A stretch of DNA of 64,000 nt from the NCBI RefSeq assembly GCF_900100495.1, contig NZ_FNCT01000001.1, positions 496,001-560,000 of the forward strand, in the 5' to 3' direction. Below, one piece after another: positions 54,298-62,744 of this stretch. This stretch comes from Pseudomonas benzenivorans (GTDB lineage Bacteria > Pseudomonadota > Gammaproteobacteria > Pseudomonadales > Pseudomonadaceae). Each line of letters begins with the position of its first letter. The stretch's first letter is position 1. A program made the position numbers and the translations under genes. The notes under the pieces are model-generated. The model was not told where the DNA came from and ran no database searches. It worked only from the letters and a program-made list of their open reading frames with translations.

Positions 54298-55359
54298 TCA
54301 AGGCCGGATCAGCATCTTCATGGCACCATCCGTTTTCTCGTGGAATGTCTTGAACGCGTCGTCCACTTGATCCAGCTTGAACTGATGCGAGAACAGGGTT
54401 GCCGGATTCACCACTCCAGTCTCCATCATCCTCAAGGCTTCCCACATGTAAGGCTGAGCGTTGGCGAAACCATTCATGTGCAGCGTGATGTTGCGTAGAA
54501 ACACATCAGCCAGATTGAGGTTGAACTTGTCGTCGCAGAACACGCCGATAGCAGCCACCGTCCCGCCGGGGCGTACCAGGTCGAGGCACATCTGCAAGGC
54601 TTCGGGATAGCCAACCACTTCGATCACCTTGTCGAAGCCGCGGCCGCCCGTTTCGGCGAGGGCCTTATCCTTCCAACCTTCCTCGCTTGCATTGATCGCG
54701 ACCGCACCCTGCTTGCGGGCGTATTCCAGGCGGTGGGTGATCTTGTCCAGCGCGACCACCCGGCCTTGGGCGCGCTGCATGGCGATGTCGAGGGTCATCA
54801 ACCCCGTCGGACCGCAGCCCACCAGCGCCACGGTTTCCCCGGGCTGAATATCCGCGAGGCGATTGGCGATCACCGCCGTAGGCAGGTTGCAAGACAGCGT
54901 GAGTGCCGCCTCGTCGGGAATCTCCCTGGGCACCTTGATTGTGTGCGTATCGGCGTAGGGGAGCACTAGCGCCTCGGCGTGGGTGCCGTTCAGATTGCCG
55001 AAGGGAAGCCCAAAGCCATAAACGGCATTGTGCGTGGTCTCGCAATGCGCCGTTTGACCCACCTCGCACATATAGCAGTGACCGCAGGAGGCCGAATAGG
55101 CCATGCTGACTCGGTCGCCGGGCTTGAACCGCCCGACTGCCCTGCCCACCTGCACCACTTCTCCGACGAGTTCATGGCCGGTCTGGGATTTTCCCTTCTC
55201 CATGATGGGGTCCAGCGCTCCGCGATACAGGTGCAGGTCCGAACCGCAAAGGGAGGTGGCGACTACTCTCACCAGCATTTCGTGATCGGCCTTGATCGCA
55301 GCATCAGGTACCTGGGTGCAGCGGATGTCCTGCGGTCCGTAATAGACGGCTGCCTTCAT
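54298..55359 (-). CDS. Zinc-dependent medium-chain alcohol dehydrogenase
   Basis: This 353-residue MDR enzyme has catalytic-zinc ligands in TSLCGSDLHLYRG and GHELVG, a structural-zinc cysteine cluster around SASCGHCYMCEVGQTAHC, and the NAD motif VALVGCGPTGLM. It could oxidise an alcohol or reduce an aldehyde formed from the aromatic substrate; a specific substrate such as benzyl alcohol is not proven by sequence. It begins 47 bases after the reductase of the toluene monooxygenase operon on the same strand and may be cotranscribed. Confidence 0.85.
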   Translation of the reverse strand: MKAAVYYGPQDIRCTQVPDAAIKADHEMLVRVVATSLCGSDLHLYRGALDPIMEKGKSQTGHELVGEVVQVGRAVGRFKPGDRVSMAYSASCGHCYMCEVGQTAHCETTHNAVYGFGLPFGNLNGTHAEALVLPYADTHTIKVPREIPDEAALTLSCNLPTAVIANRLADIQPGETVALVGCGPTGLMTLDIAMQRAQGRVVALDKITHRLEYARKQGAVAINASEEGWKDKALAETGGRGFDKVIEVVGYPEALQMCLDLVRPGGTVAAIGVFCDDKFNLNLADVFLRNITLHMNGFANAQPYMWEALRMMETGVVNPATLFSHQFKLDQVDDAFKTFHEKTDGAMKMLIRP

Positions 55360-55406
55360 ATTTTTCTCCTTGTTACTTTTAGGGTTGGTCTTGGACGGGC
55401 CGCCTC

Positions 55407-56438
55407 TCAGAAGAACCGGTCGTAGTGAATCTGCTCGAACGGCACCTGATGTCCGACCATCAACATCTCCTGCAAGGCTTGGGACATGGGTGGGGGGCCG
55501 GCAAAATAGAACTCGAAATCCTTGATGCTATCGGCCAGGGTCTGGCGAACAAGCTCATGCACGAAGCCAACCTCTCCCTTCCAGACTGAAGCGGTATCCC
55601 CTTCCGGCAAAGAGACGACGGGGTAGTAATGGATGCTTTCACCGTAACCCGGCAACTCGCGGAGGAATTTCTCACCGCATATGTCGCGTGGTGTTCTCCC
55701 ACCGTAGAAGAAGTGCAGTTGGCGGCTGCCAAACATCCCAGCCTCGGCAGCTCCACGCGCGATCGACACCACAGGCGCGAGCCCCGAGCCTCCCGCCACG
55801 CAGACGATGTCCCGCGGACTGTCGGTTCTCAAATAGGCAAGGCCATAGGGGCCCTCAACCTCGACGGAATCCCCCGGTTTGAGATGCTCTGCCAGGTAGG
55901 TACTACCTTTGCCATTGGGCACCCGCCGGATCTGGAAATGCCATTCGCCCTGTGGGTTCGGTGTGTTGGACATCGAATAAGCACGCGAACCCTCCACGCC
56001 GGGCAGTTGCATCAGCGCGAACTGCCCGGGCAAGAACTCGGCCGGGCCATCACCGACGAACCGGAACTCCAAGATGTCATGCGTCACCGCTAACGCCTCG
56101 ACAAACCTTGCACGAAAGACGCGGGGCTGTACCTTGGGGCGATATTCCGCAGCGGCGCTTACCTTGATCCGGAGGTCGGTCTTGGTGACACACTGACAGG
56201 CTAGATAGCGGTTGCGGCGTCGGTCACGGTCGGTAAGGCCGGGGGCCTGCGGCCACAACACATCAACTTCCCCCTCCAACAACTCGAAGCGGCAACTTCC
56301 GCAGCCCCCCGAATGGCACTCATACGGGAACCCGACACCGGCCTGGAGCGCCGACCGCAAGAGCGATCGGTCACCCTCACGATGGCGGAAGGACTCATCC
56401 TCTCCCGAACCGTGAATGTGTATCGTAAAGTCTTTCAT
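55407..56438 (-). CDS. tbuC: Toluene monooxygenase NADH reductase component
   Basis: This 343-residue protein has an N-terminal plant-type [2Fe-2S] domain (ECHSGGCGSCRFELL with distal Cys in YLACQCV), an FAD domain (RAYSMSNTP) and an NAD domain (VCVAGGSGLAPVVS). It supplies electrons from NADH to the Rieske ferredoxin TbuB. It equals TmoF/TouF in position, last of the six genes. The start at 56438 is the ATG of MKDFTIHIHG. Confidence 0.92.
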   Translation of the reverse strand: MKDFTIHIHGSGEDESFRHREGDRSLLRSALQAGVGFPYECHSGGCGSCRFELLEGEVDVLWPQAPGLTDRDRRRNRYLACQCVTKTDLRIKVSAAAEYRPKVQPRVFRARFVEALAVTHDILEFRFVGDGPAEFLPGQFALMQLPGVEGSRAYSMSNTPNPQGEWHFQIRRVPNGKGSTYLAEHLKPGDSVEVEGPYGLAYLRTDSPRDIVCVAGGSGLAPVVSIARGAAEAGMFGSRQLHFFYGGRTPRDICGEKFLRELPGYGESIHYYPVVSLPEGDTASVWKGEVGFVHELVRQTLADSIKDFEFYFAGPPPMSQALQEMLMVGHQVPFEQIHYDRFF

Positions 56439-56565
56439 GGCTTCATTTCCGTCTCGCCCAACGCCTGAACCGTTCAAACTCCAGGTGGTTCTGCGGGGCA
56501 CAACTGTACGACGGCTCCCGGATCAGCTGGAAGCCCCCATGAAGGGACAGAGCCCCGCGCATCGA

Positions 56566-57552
56566 TTACAGGCCGAGCCCGCTGCGAAACTCACGCGTCG
56601 CCCGGATGGCCGCCTCGGCTGCCCCAGGCACGTCGTCAAGCGCCCCGCAGTAGGCCTCGATAGCCTTGTCGGCGAGCGGCTCCCACTTCGCGATCCAGCC
56701 CTTGATGACCTCGCGGTTGTCGTCTTTCTCCAGCGCCATCTTGACCAGCGCCGTCGCCCACCGACGGTGGCGTGCCGCGTCAAGCAGCTGCGCATCAGTC
56801 AACAGCCCAAGCAAGATGTCGCCATTGTGGCGAGCAGATTCGCCGAGCTTGCGCAGCACGCTTTCTTCCACCGCAGGCTTGGCCACCAGGTTGAGCGCCA
56901 CGAAAGCTTCCGCCCAGTCCCAAGTCACCAGCACTTTTTCCATGAGTTCACGGAAGCCCTGCCACACAGGTTCGGTCTCCCAATACGCGCGCTCGGTGCG
57001 CCCGAACCCCTTGTCCTCGAACGTCAGTGACATTTCCTTCGTGCGGTAAGCGGTGTGGCTCAGCCAGCGCAGCGAATCGGCCATCTGGAAATAGGTGCAA
57101 TTGGTGATGGTGCTCGCCGGGGCCATCTGCCCGACATAGGCGGATCCCATCTGCAGCGTATGGAACAAATATCGCGCGGGGGTATAGATCCGGGCCAGGG
57201 TTCCCGCCCAGGTTTTCTCCAGAGACTTGTCGTGCTCCCGAGCGTTGAACTGATCGAAGAGCCCGTAGACGTAGGACTCCTGACCGTCCTGCATCAAGTT
57301 GTAGGTGCGATAGACGATTTCCTCCGGGTCGCGGAACGCGTTCCAGTCGTCGTGCTTGAGCGGGCTGTCGTTGCGGTACTGCTTGTACCACCGGTTCATG
57401 AACAGCTCCGGATCGAGCTCCCAGGGTGCATTCGTGTCCCGAGTGCTGTAGTGCAGATTGGTGGTGACGATCTCGTATTCGCTGGGTTTACGACGGCGGG
57501 CCGCGAGGTGGCTCCAGGTCTTCAGGGGCTTCAGAACTTGTACTTCTGACAT
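56566..57552 (-). CDS. tbuA2: Toluene monooxygenase beta subunit
   Basis: This 328-residue protein has the length and ferritin-like character of TmoE/TouE/TbuA2, the non-catalytic oxygenase subunit. It starts MSEVQVLKPLKTWSHLAARR, with the family's RRKPSEYEIVTTNLHY pattern. It lacks the diiron ligands and supports the alpha subunit. It is 30 bases after tbuV; a 127-base gap precedes tbuC. Confidence 0.94.
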   Translation of the reverse strand: MSEVQVLKPLKTWSHLAARRRKPSEYEIVTTNLHYSTRDTNAPWELDPELFMNRWYKQYRNDSPLKHDDWNAFRDPEEIVYRTYNLMQDGQESYVYGLFDQFNAREHDKSLEKTWAGTLARIYTPARYLFHTLQMGSAYVGQMAPASTITNCTYFQMADSLRWLSHTAYRTKEMSLTFEDKGFGRTERAYWETEPVWQGFRELMEKVLVTWDWAEAFVALNLVAKPAVEESVLRKLGESARHNGDILLGLLTDAQLLDAARHRRWATALVKMALEKDDNREVIKGWIAKWEPLADKAIEAYCGALDDVPGAAEAAIRATREFRSGLGL

Positions 57553-57582
57553 GACTTTCTCCTAATCTAAATAGCGTGGCGC

Positions 57583-57900
57583 TCAGACGCGCTTTGCGAA
57601 ATAAAAGCGGACGTAGTCCGGGTTGGTTTGGATCCGTCCGGAGAAGGAGCTCAGGTCGATTTCCAATTCCGGCATGTTGAACGGGCGACCCAGCGCCTGC
57701 TCGATCGTCGTGCGCCGGATGATCATCTCGTCGTCGGTATCGATCCGCAGATAAGCACGCTTGTCATCCACGCGAATTTCCTTGCCCGGGTTGTCTTCGC
57801 GCGCGGCCTCCGCCACCGCCTCGGCCAGCTCTCCGGCGCGCATCACCGGGCCCACCCGGTTGTTGAGATACTCGGCACCAACCTCTGTATTGCTAGTCAT
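57583..57900 (-). CDS. tbuV: Toluene monooxygenase effector protein
   Basis: This 105-residue protein belongs to the cofactor-free effector family (TmoD/TouD/TbuV, related to MmoB). It starts MTSNTEVGAEYLNNRVGPVMR. It binds near the alpha-subunit active site and tunes catalysis. A purine-rich AAGAAGGAGAC site precedes the ATG. The frame is open for 65 further codons upstream, but that segment has no family counterpart and lies in an unusually long 198-base gap after tbuB. Confidence 0.92.
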   Translation of the reverse strand: MTSNTEVGAEYLNNRVGPVMRAGELAEAVAEAAREDNPGKEIRVDDKRAYLRIDTDDEMIIRRTTIEQALGRPFNMPELEIDLSSFSGRIQTNPDYVRFYFAKRV

Positions 57901-58098
57901 AGTTGTCTCCTTCTTTTCATGCGTTGATTTCACTGCTGACGCAACGCCTCCCTGCCCCATCATCGCAACAGCTGCGGCCGTTCCACGCGAGCCGGAATAC
58001 AGCCGCGCCAGCCAAACTCGCAAACCCATTCCAGTACCCTCCTGCCAGTAATTTCTGCATGACCGCATCGTGTCGACGCGGAGGTGTTCGGGCATTTA

Positions 58099-58434
58099 TC
58101 AGGAGTGGGCGAAGAGGGGCTGAATGCCATCGGCATCGACGAACACATCGTCCCCTTCGATCTTCACCGGATATTGCGCCAGGGCGCAGTCCCCGGGATT
58201 GATACTCTTGCCGGAGCAGGCGTCGAACTGCCACAGATGCGCCCGGCAGATCAGTACCTTGCCGTCGAACTTGCCCTCCACCAGGGGTATGTCCTGATGC
58301 GGACAACTCCCCTGAAACGACTTGAGTTCTCCGCCCTCAGGCCAGATAAGCAGCACTTCCTGCCCGTCGACCTCGAACGATTCCATCTCCCCCTCCCACA
58401 GATCATCGAGGGAACACACTTTCTTGAATGCCAT
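58099..58434 (-). CDS. tbuB: Toluene monooxygenase Rieske ferredoxin
   Basis: This 111-residue Rieske protein has cluster ligands Cys44-Pro-His46 (SCPHQD) and Cys63-x2-His66 (CRAHLWQFD). It carries electrons from TbuC to the diiron hydroxylase, as TmoC and TouC do. The start at 58434 (MAFKKVCSLDD) has an AAGGAGTGAGG site upstream; three upstream in-frame codons are less likely to be used. Confidence 0.93.
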   Translation of the reverse strand: MAFKKVCSLDDLWEGEMESFEVDGQEVLLIWPEGGELKSFQGSCPHQDIPLVEGKFDGKVLICRAHLWQFDACSGKSINPGDCALAQYPVKIEGDDVFVDADGIQPLFAHS

Positions 58435-58485
58435 AAACCTCACTCCTTCTCGACAACACCTCTTCTGCCGCAGGAACGCCCGTGG

Positions 58486-58752
58486 TCAATGCTTGGGGGC
58501 TTCCCAGACGAATTCGAGACACTCCATGGGCTTGATCCCAGCCTCGGAGATCTTGGCCGTCCGTGGGATCAGTTCCTCGCTACCCTGCTTACGCACGCGA
58601 ATCACGTGCCCCGGCCGGGGCTTCACGCGCCGCCCCACCGAGTGATGGGCAGCAGCAGCGGCTACCTCGTCCATGGTGTTTTCGGTATCCACCGGCACCA
58701 GTTGCAACACGAAATCGCCTTCAAAATTGGAAATCAAAGGAAACAGAGCCAT
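58486..58752 (-). CDS. tbuU: Toluene monooxygenase gamma subunit
   Basis: This 88-residue protein matches the ubiquitin-fold small oxygenase subunit TmoB/TouB/TbuU. It begins MALFPLISNFEGDFVLQLVP and ends in the MECLEFVW motif. It completes the (alpha-beta-gamma)2 hydroxylase. The ATG at 58752 follows GGAGGATGG; the frame continues upstream for 28 codons with no match. Confidence 0.93.
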   Translation of the reverse strand: MALFPLISNFEGDFVLQLVPVDTENTMDEVAAAAAHHSVGRRVKPRPGHVIRVRKQGSEELIPRTAKISEAGIKPMECLEFVWEAPKH

Positions 58753-58832
58753 TGTCCATCCTCCAGTTGGTTGAATTTCTCGATGGGGAACGAGGTAATC
58801 GCCCCGTCCCCACGGGTCCCTCGGCGCCGTAA

Positions 58833-60335
58833 TCAACTCGCTTTTTTCATGCGCAGCTGCTTGTAGACCTCGACCCAGGAATAGCCATGTGCATCGTCAC
58901 CGCTCTCGCCCGGCGCGAGGTCCATATAGGCCAGGGCGCCACCCAGGTCCATTGGCTGGACCAATCCGGCCAGGAAGCGGTCCACCAGGGTCATGTGACC
59001 CGCATAGCGTTCGGGTTCCTGCTCGAAGATCCAGCGATCCGGCTCCGAGCCGAAGTGATACAGGCGTCCGTTGTATTCGAGCGAATAATCCTGGACATTC
59101 CAGCCGTTGCCTGGCGTGTAGTTGACCGGGAGGTTGCACATGTTGCATACGATCGGCAGGGTTTCCGGCAGGGTGAGTTCGGTCCGGCCTTCCACCAGGT
59201 TGTCGATGATCACATCCCAACAGTGGCCCCAGGTGTCGTTCCAACCCGGGTATTTTTCTTCGAGCCAGTCGCGCTCTTCGGGCGTAACGCCGGCTGTCGG
59301 GTTCCACCAGACGGTGGGTCGCCAGTACCAGACGCCCAGATGCATGCCGTGATGTTGCTGGTCCAGTTGCTCCAGGAAGATGTCCCAATACCAGGGCTTG
59401 TCCAGCCCCAGATCGAGAATGGAACGCTCGAACTGCTCGACGATCCACTCCTGCATGAATTCCTTGAACGACTGCTTGCGGTGCTCCAGCGGCGTGTAGT
59501 AGTCCATGATCGGGCCGGTCAGTACCGAGAACAGCCTCCACGCGCGCCAGAACGCGATGTCCACCTTCTTCTGGGCCTCTTCCTTCCTGCCGTTTTCGAT
59601 CAGGATCTGCAGCGTAGGCCCGCCGATCTGAGCGTGGCGCGATTCGTCGGTCTGGATGCTGGAGATCAGGCTGGAGAAGGTGAAGTCCCCCGCCTCGGCG
59701 GCGTCCGCCGCCAGCCCGAGGAACTGCATGTTGGTGAAACCGGTCTCGAACCCGAAGGTGAGCATGATGCCGACACTGATGGCATCGCGCGCCATCATGA
59801 TGTCGTCGAAGAAGTGGCGTGACGCGATCGCGGCCCATTCGTTGGTGTCGAATGCCTTGTGCGCCCAGTCGAACTGACGGTCCTTCGAGACATGCTCGTG
59901 CGGAAAATAGAGCTGCAGTTGCGCGTGCCGAATTTCATCCATGCTACCCAGCGTCGCCATGTTGCGCATACCCGGTGCCTTGGAGAAGCGCATCATCCGC
60001 GCCTCGGCGGTGGACGCGGCATATTCGCCGCGGGGGATGGCTCCGAAGTGCAATTTCAATACCGATTGCCAGCCCGGATCGGCGTTCTCGAACATCTTGC
60101 TGCGCTCGAGGGCCGCCTTGACCGAGTAGACACCCGCATCCTTTTCCCGCTGCACCTTGACGTATTCGGGATAGGTCTGCTTGTAGGGCTCGTCATAGGC
60201 CTCCCATTTCTCCATGGGGATATCGAAGCTGCCGCTCAGCTCCGGCGGAAACAGCTCGTCCTCCGTGACATATTTCGGCGTCCAATTAGTTGTTCTGGCG
60301 ACGTCGTACCAGTCCGTCCGATTCAATACAGCCAT
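58833..60335 (-). CDS. tbuA1: Toluene monooxygenase alpha subunit (diiron hydroxylase)
   Basis: This 500-residue catalytic subunit has every diiron ligand at the standard toluene-4-monooxygenase numbering: Glu104, Glu134, His137, Glu197, Glu231, His234. It also has the active-site residues Ile100, Gly103, Ala107 and gating Thr201. It hydroxylates toluene to a cresol, with possible second turnover to methylcatechol. From memory the sequence is closer to Ralstonia TbuA1 than to TmoA or TouA; regiospecificity cannot be read from sequence alone. It heads the operon tbuA1-U-B-V-A2-C. The ATG at 60335 follows AGAGAGGAG. Confidence 0.95.
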   Translation of the reverse strand: MAVLNRTDWYDVARTTNWTPKYVTEDELFPPELSGSFDIPMEKWEAYDEPYKQTYPEYVKVQREKDAGVYSVKAALERSKMFENADPGWQSVLKLHFGAIPRGEYAASTAEARMMRFSKAPGMRNMATLGSMDEIRHAQLQLYFPHEHVSKDRQFDWAHKAFDTNEWAAIASRHFFDDIMMARDAISVGIMLTFGFETGFTNMQFLGLAADAAEAGDFTFSSLISSIQTDESRHAQIGGPTLQILIENGRKEEAQKKVDIAFWRAWRLFSVLTGPIMDYYTPLEHRKQSFKEFMQEWIVEQFERSILDLGLDKPWYWDIFLEQLDQQHHGMHLGVWYWRPTVWWNPTAGVTPEERDWLEEKYPGWNDTWGHCWDVIIDNLVEGRTELTLPETLPIVCNMCNLPVNYTPGNGWNVQDYSLEYNGRLYHFGSEPDRWIFEQEPERYAGHMTLVDRFLAGLVQPMDLGGALAYMDLAPGESGDDAHGYSWVEVYKQLRMKKAS

Positions 60336-60571
60336 GTCAGTCTCCTCTCTTATTGTCAGGCCGGTACTATCAGGCCGGCCGGCCCGGTTCACACAACGCA
60401 GCCCATCAGGGACCACTGAAACCTTGACTGGAGTATGCGTCGCGTAACTTGGTTGCGAACTTGTCGAAAAGGTGCATGGAGCTATACCAAGGTGTAATTG
60501 AGTCGCCCCAGCTGCATTGCCCTCCAGGCCTCACCCGAGACCCATTGAGGAGGTGCGATGAGCGACCAGGG
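60336..60571. other. Island right junction upstream of the toluene monooxygenase operon
   Basis: These 236 bases lie between the divergently oriented tbuA1 and the truncated DUF1302 gene. They contain a GC-rich palindromic stretch GGCCGGCCGGCC at 60374-60386 and a purine-rich GAGGAGGTGCGATG at 60546-60559. I searched for a TGGCAC-N5-TTGC promoter toward tbuA1 and found none. No terminal inverted repeat or direct repeat was recognised. Confidence 0.5.
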
Positions 60572-61255
60572 ATGCCCGCCTTCGATATCCATTTCCCGCG
60601 GGTCAACCTGATCGGCGGTTCGATGGACTACTACTCGCAAGCGATCGACACGGTGTTCCGCTTCGAAGTCGCGCACACCGAGGGCGAGGAGTTTGCCAAC
60701 ACCCTGCAATCACGGCTGTTCTCCGAGTCCGACGTCACCCGTTACGTGATCGGTGCGGACAAGAACATCTTCATCCCCTTCCTCAACCCCGGCCGCGCCT
60801 TCCTCTTCTCCGGCCAGTTGTTCGGCCAGCACATCCACGAGCACCAGCTTGAGGATCGCCCACTGGGCAAGGCCGGCATGCCGGACTGGGAGCAGAACTG
60901 GACCGGCACCCTGCTGGTCCAGGGCTGGTGGATGAACAACCGGCTGAGCCCGCAGGTGCTAGTGGCCCACGACCTCAAGGCCCATGCCACGGCCATCGCG
61001 CCGAGCGTGGCGTACCTGTTCAGCGACAACCTGAAGATCATCGCCGGCGCCAACTTCAAGGTCGGCCGTGGTGCTCGCGAGGTCGACGACTGCCGTAGCT
61101 GCAACCCCTGGGACCCCTTCACCAGCTTTGGCCTGCCTGCCGGGGTGAGTGCCGGCCTATCCGGCTACGAGCCGCTCGGCCGCTTCCGCGCCGGCCCCAT
61201 CGGTATGGCGCAGAAGGAAGACGAACTGCAAATCAGCCTGCGTTACAGCTTCTGA
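60572..61255 (+). pseudogene. 5'-truncated DUF1302-family gene
   Basis: About 227 codons of a DUF1302 protein remain (AFDIHFPRVNLIGGSMDYYSQ, FRFEVAHTEGEEF, then strands ending in LQISLRYSF). Members are usually about 600 residues or longer, with a signal peptide, so roughly the N-terminal two thirds are gone. The C-terminal aromatic residue and the DUF1329 gene 19 bases downstream are as in intact loci. The frame is open back to 60449 but that part has no family character and no good start. The break coincides with the beginning of the catabolic DNA. Confidence 0.8.
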
Positions 61256-61274
61256 TCAACCACGAGGAACAGAT

Positions 61275-62603
61275 ATGAATAACAAGACAACCCTCCGCCT
61301 TGCCGCCCTGAGCCTGGCCCTGGCTGCTGCCACCACAGCCGGCGGCGCGCTGGCTGCCGACGAGGCGGTGATCGACAAAGCCTTCCAGCCCTATAAAACC
61401 GAGAAGCCCAGCTTCAACGGTTTGAGCGCCGGCATGACCATCAACAAGGGCAACGTCGCCCAGTTCAAGGAGATTCTCGACCCGGCCTTCTACGACTTCA
61501 TCGAGAAAGGTTGGGCGGAGCTGAAGGTCGGTGAAACCACCTCCTTCGACCTCCCTGCCAGCTACATCGAAGCCACCCGCCAGCACATGGACAAGGTCCA
61601 GCTGGGCGCCAAGCCCGGCGAGATCAGCGGCGCCGTGGCCGGCCGGCCCTTCCCTCAAGAGCCGGATGCCAGCGACCCACGTGCGGGTGAGAAGCTCGCC
61701 TGGAATTTCAAGTACGGCTACAACTGGGGCGACAGCGCCGCCGTCTCGCCGTTCTACTGGAAATTCCGCGATATGAACTCCGGCAAGGTCGAGCGCACCA
61801 TCAAGTTCGACTTCCACTTCCTCAACTTCACCCGCCGGGTCGACCAGGATCCGAAACCGGCCATCACCCCGAACCCCTCGCAGCTGTTCCGCGGCATCTA
61901 CGTCAAGGTGCAGGAGCCCTATGACGTGCGCAACACCCAGCTGCTGATCCATCGCGCCGAGGACGACCTCAAGCGCGACAACTCCTGGTTGTACCTGGGC
62001 TTCCAACGCCGCGTGCGCCGTCTGGCCACCGGCCAGGTGACCGACGCCTTCCTCGGCTCCGACCTGATGATCGAGGACTTCGAGGGCTACAACGGGCGCA
62101 TCTCCGACATGAAGTGGACCTACAAGGGCACCCGTTTCATGCTCATGCCCTTCTACAACCACAACGACCTCGCGCTGGACAGCGAAACCCACAAGGACAG
62201 CGACGGCTATCAGATGGTGGCCTTCGGCGGCCAGGGCGGTTGCTTCCCCAACATCACCTGGCAGCTGCGCAAGGTCTACGAGGTGGAATCGGTGCCGGTT
62301 GAGGCCAGCCATCCCCTCTCCAAGCGCGTGCACTACATGGACGCGCAGACTTTCGCCGTGTCGCGCACCATCTCCTACGACCGCAAGGGCGCGCAGTGGA
62401 AGACCTTCACCATCGGCAAGGCGCACCCGGACCACCACCTGCCGAAGAACAAGGGCACCGGGGTGGCGCTGGACGACAGCTTCTCGATGATCGACGTCCA
62501 GGCCATGCACTGCACCTCCGGGCATTTCAAGGGCCAGGTCGACCCAACCCTCAGCCCGCCGGAGATGTTCAGCGTGCAGCATATGCGCGCCACCGGTAAC
62601 TAA
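61275..62603 (+). CDS. DUF1329-family outer-membrane-associated protein
   Basis: This 442-residue protein has a signal peptide (MNNKTTLRLAALSLALAAATTAGGALA, cleaved near ADEAV) and the DUF1329 domain, a LolA/LolB-like half-barrel. Conserved stretches include PFYWKFRDMNSG, ISDMKWTYKGTRFML and HYMDAQTFAVSRTISYD. DUF1302-DUF1329 pairs occur widely in pseudomonads, often with RND exporters; the function is uncertain, possibly lipid or hydrophobic-compound transport. The gene itself is intact but its DUF1302 partner is truncated, so its promoter may be lost. Confidence 0.85.
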   Translation: MNNKTTLRLAALSLALAAATTAGGALAADEAVIDKAFQPYKTEKPSFNGLSAGMTINKGNVAQFKEILDPAFYDFIEKGWAELKVGETTSFDLPASYIEATRQHMDKVQLGAKPGEISGAVAGRPFPQEPDASDPRAGEKLAWNFKYGYNWGDSAAVSPFYWKFRDMNSGKVERTIKFDFHFLNFTRRVDQDPKPAITPNPSQLFRGIYVKVQEPYDVRNTQLLIHRAEDDLKRDNSWLYLGFQRRVRRLATGQVTDAFLGSDLMIEDFEGYNGRISDMKWTYKGTRFMLMPFYNHNDLALDSETHKDSDGYQMVAFGGQGGCFPNITWQLRKVYEVESVPVEASHPLSKRVHYMDAQTFAVSRTISYDRKGAQWKTFTIGKAHPDHHLPKNKGTGVALDDSFSMIDVQAMHCTSGHFKGQVDPTLSPPEMFSVQHMRATGN

Positions 62604-62615
62604 AACCCCGCCTCC

Positions 62616-62639
62616 AAGGCCAACCCTCGGGTTGGCCTT
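62616..62639 (+). terminator. Rho-independent-type hairpin after the DUF1329 gene
   Basis: AAGGCCAACC and GGTTGGCCTT form a perfect 10-bp stem around a 4-base loop 12 bases after the stop codon, followed by GTTCCTC. Position and stem strength fit a transcription terminator; the T-run is poor. Confidence 0.75.
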
Positions 62640-62744
62640 GTTCCTCAATCGCTACCGGCAAGGCCTGATCCACAACGGCGACGTCAATCGCTGCCGCTCG
62701 GGGCCAGGCCATGTGCCGCTGTAACCCCACAAGGATTCGCATTG

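Noticed and set aside
60449-60571. Open upstream extension of the DUF1302 frame that would give a 268-residue protein
   Set aside because: It begins at a TTG without a ribosome-binding site, has no signal peptide and no family character, and lies on the island side of the junction.
60336-60575. A second dif copy or direct repeat at the right island junction
   Set aside because: I searched this stretch for the dif core and for long repeats of the left junction and found neither, so a simple Xer-integrated island is not supported.
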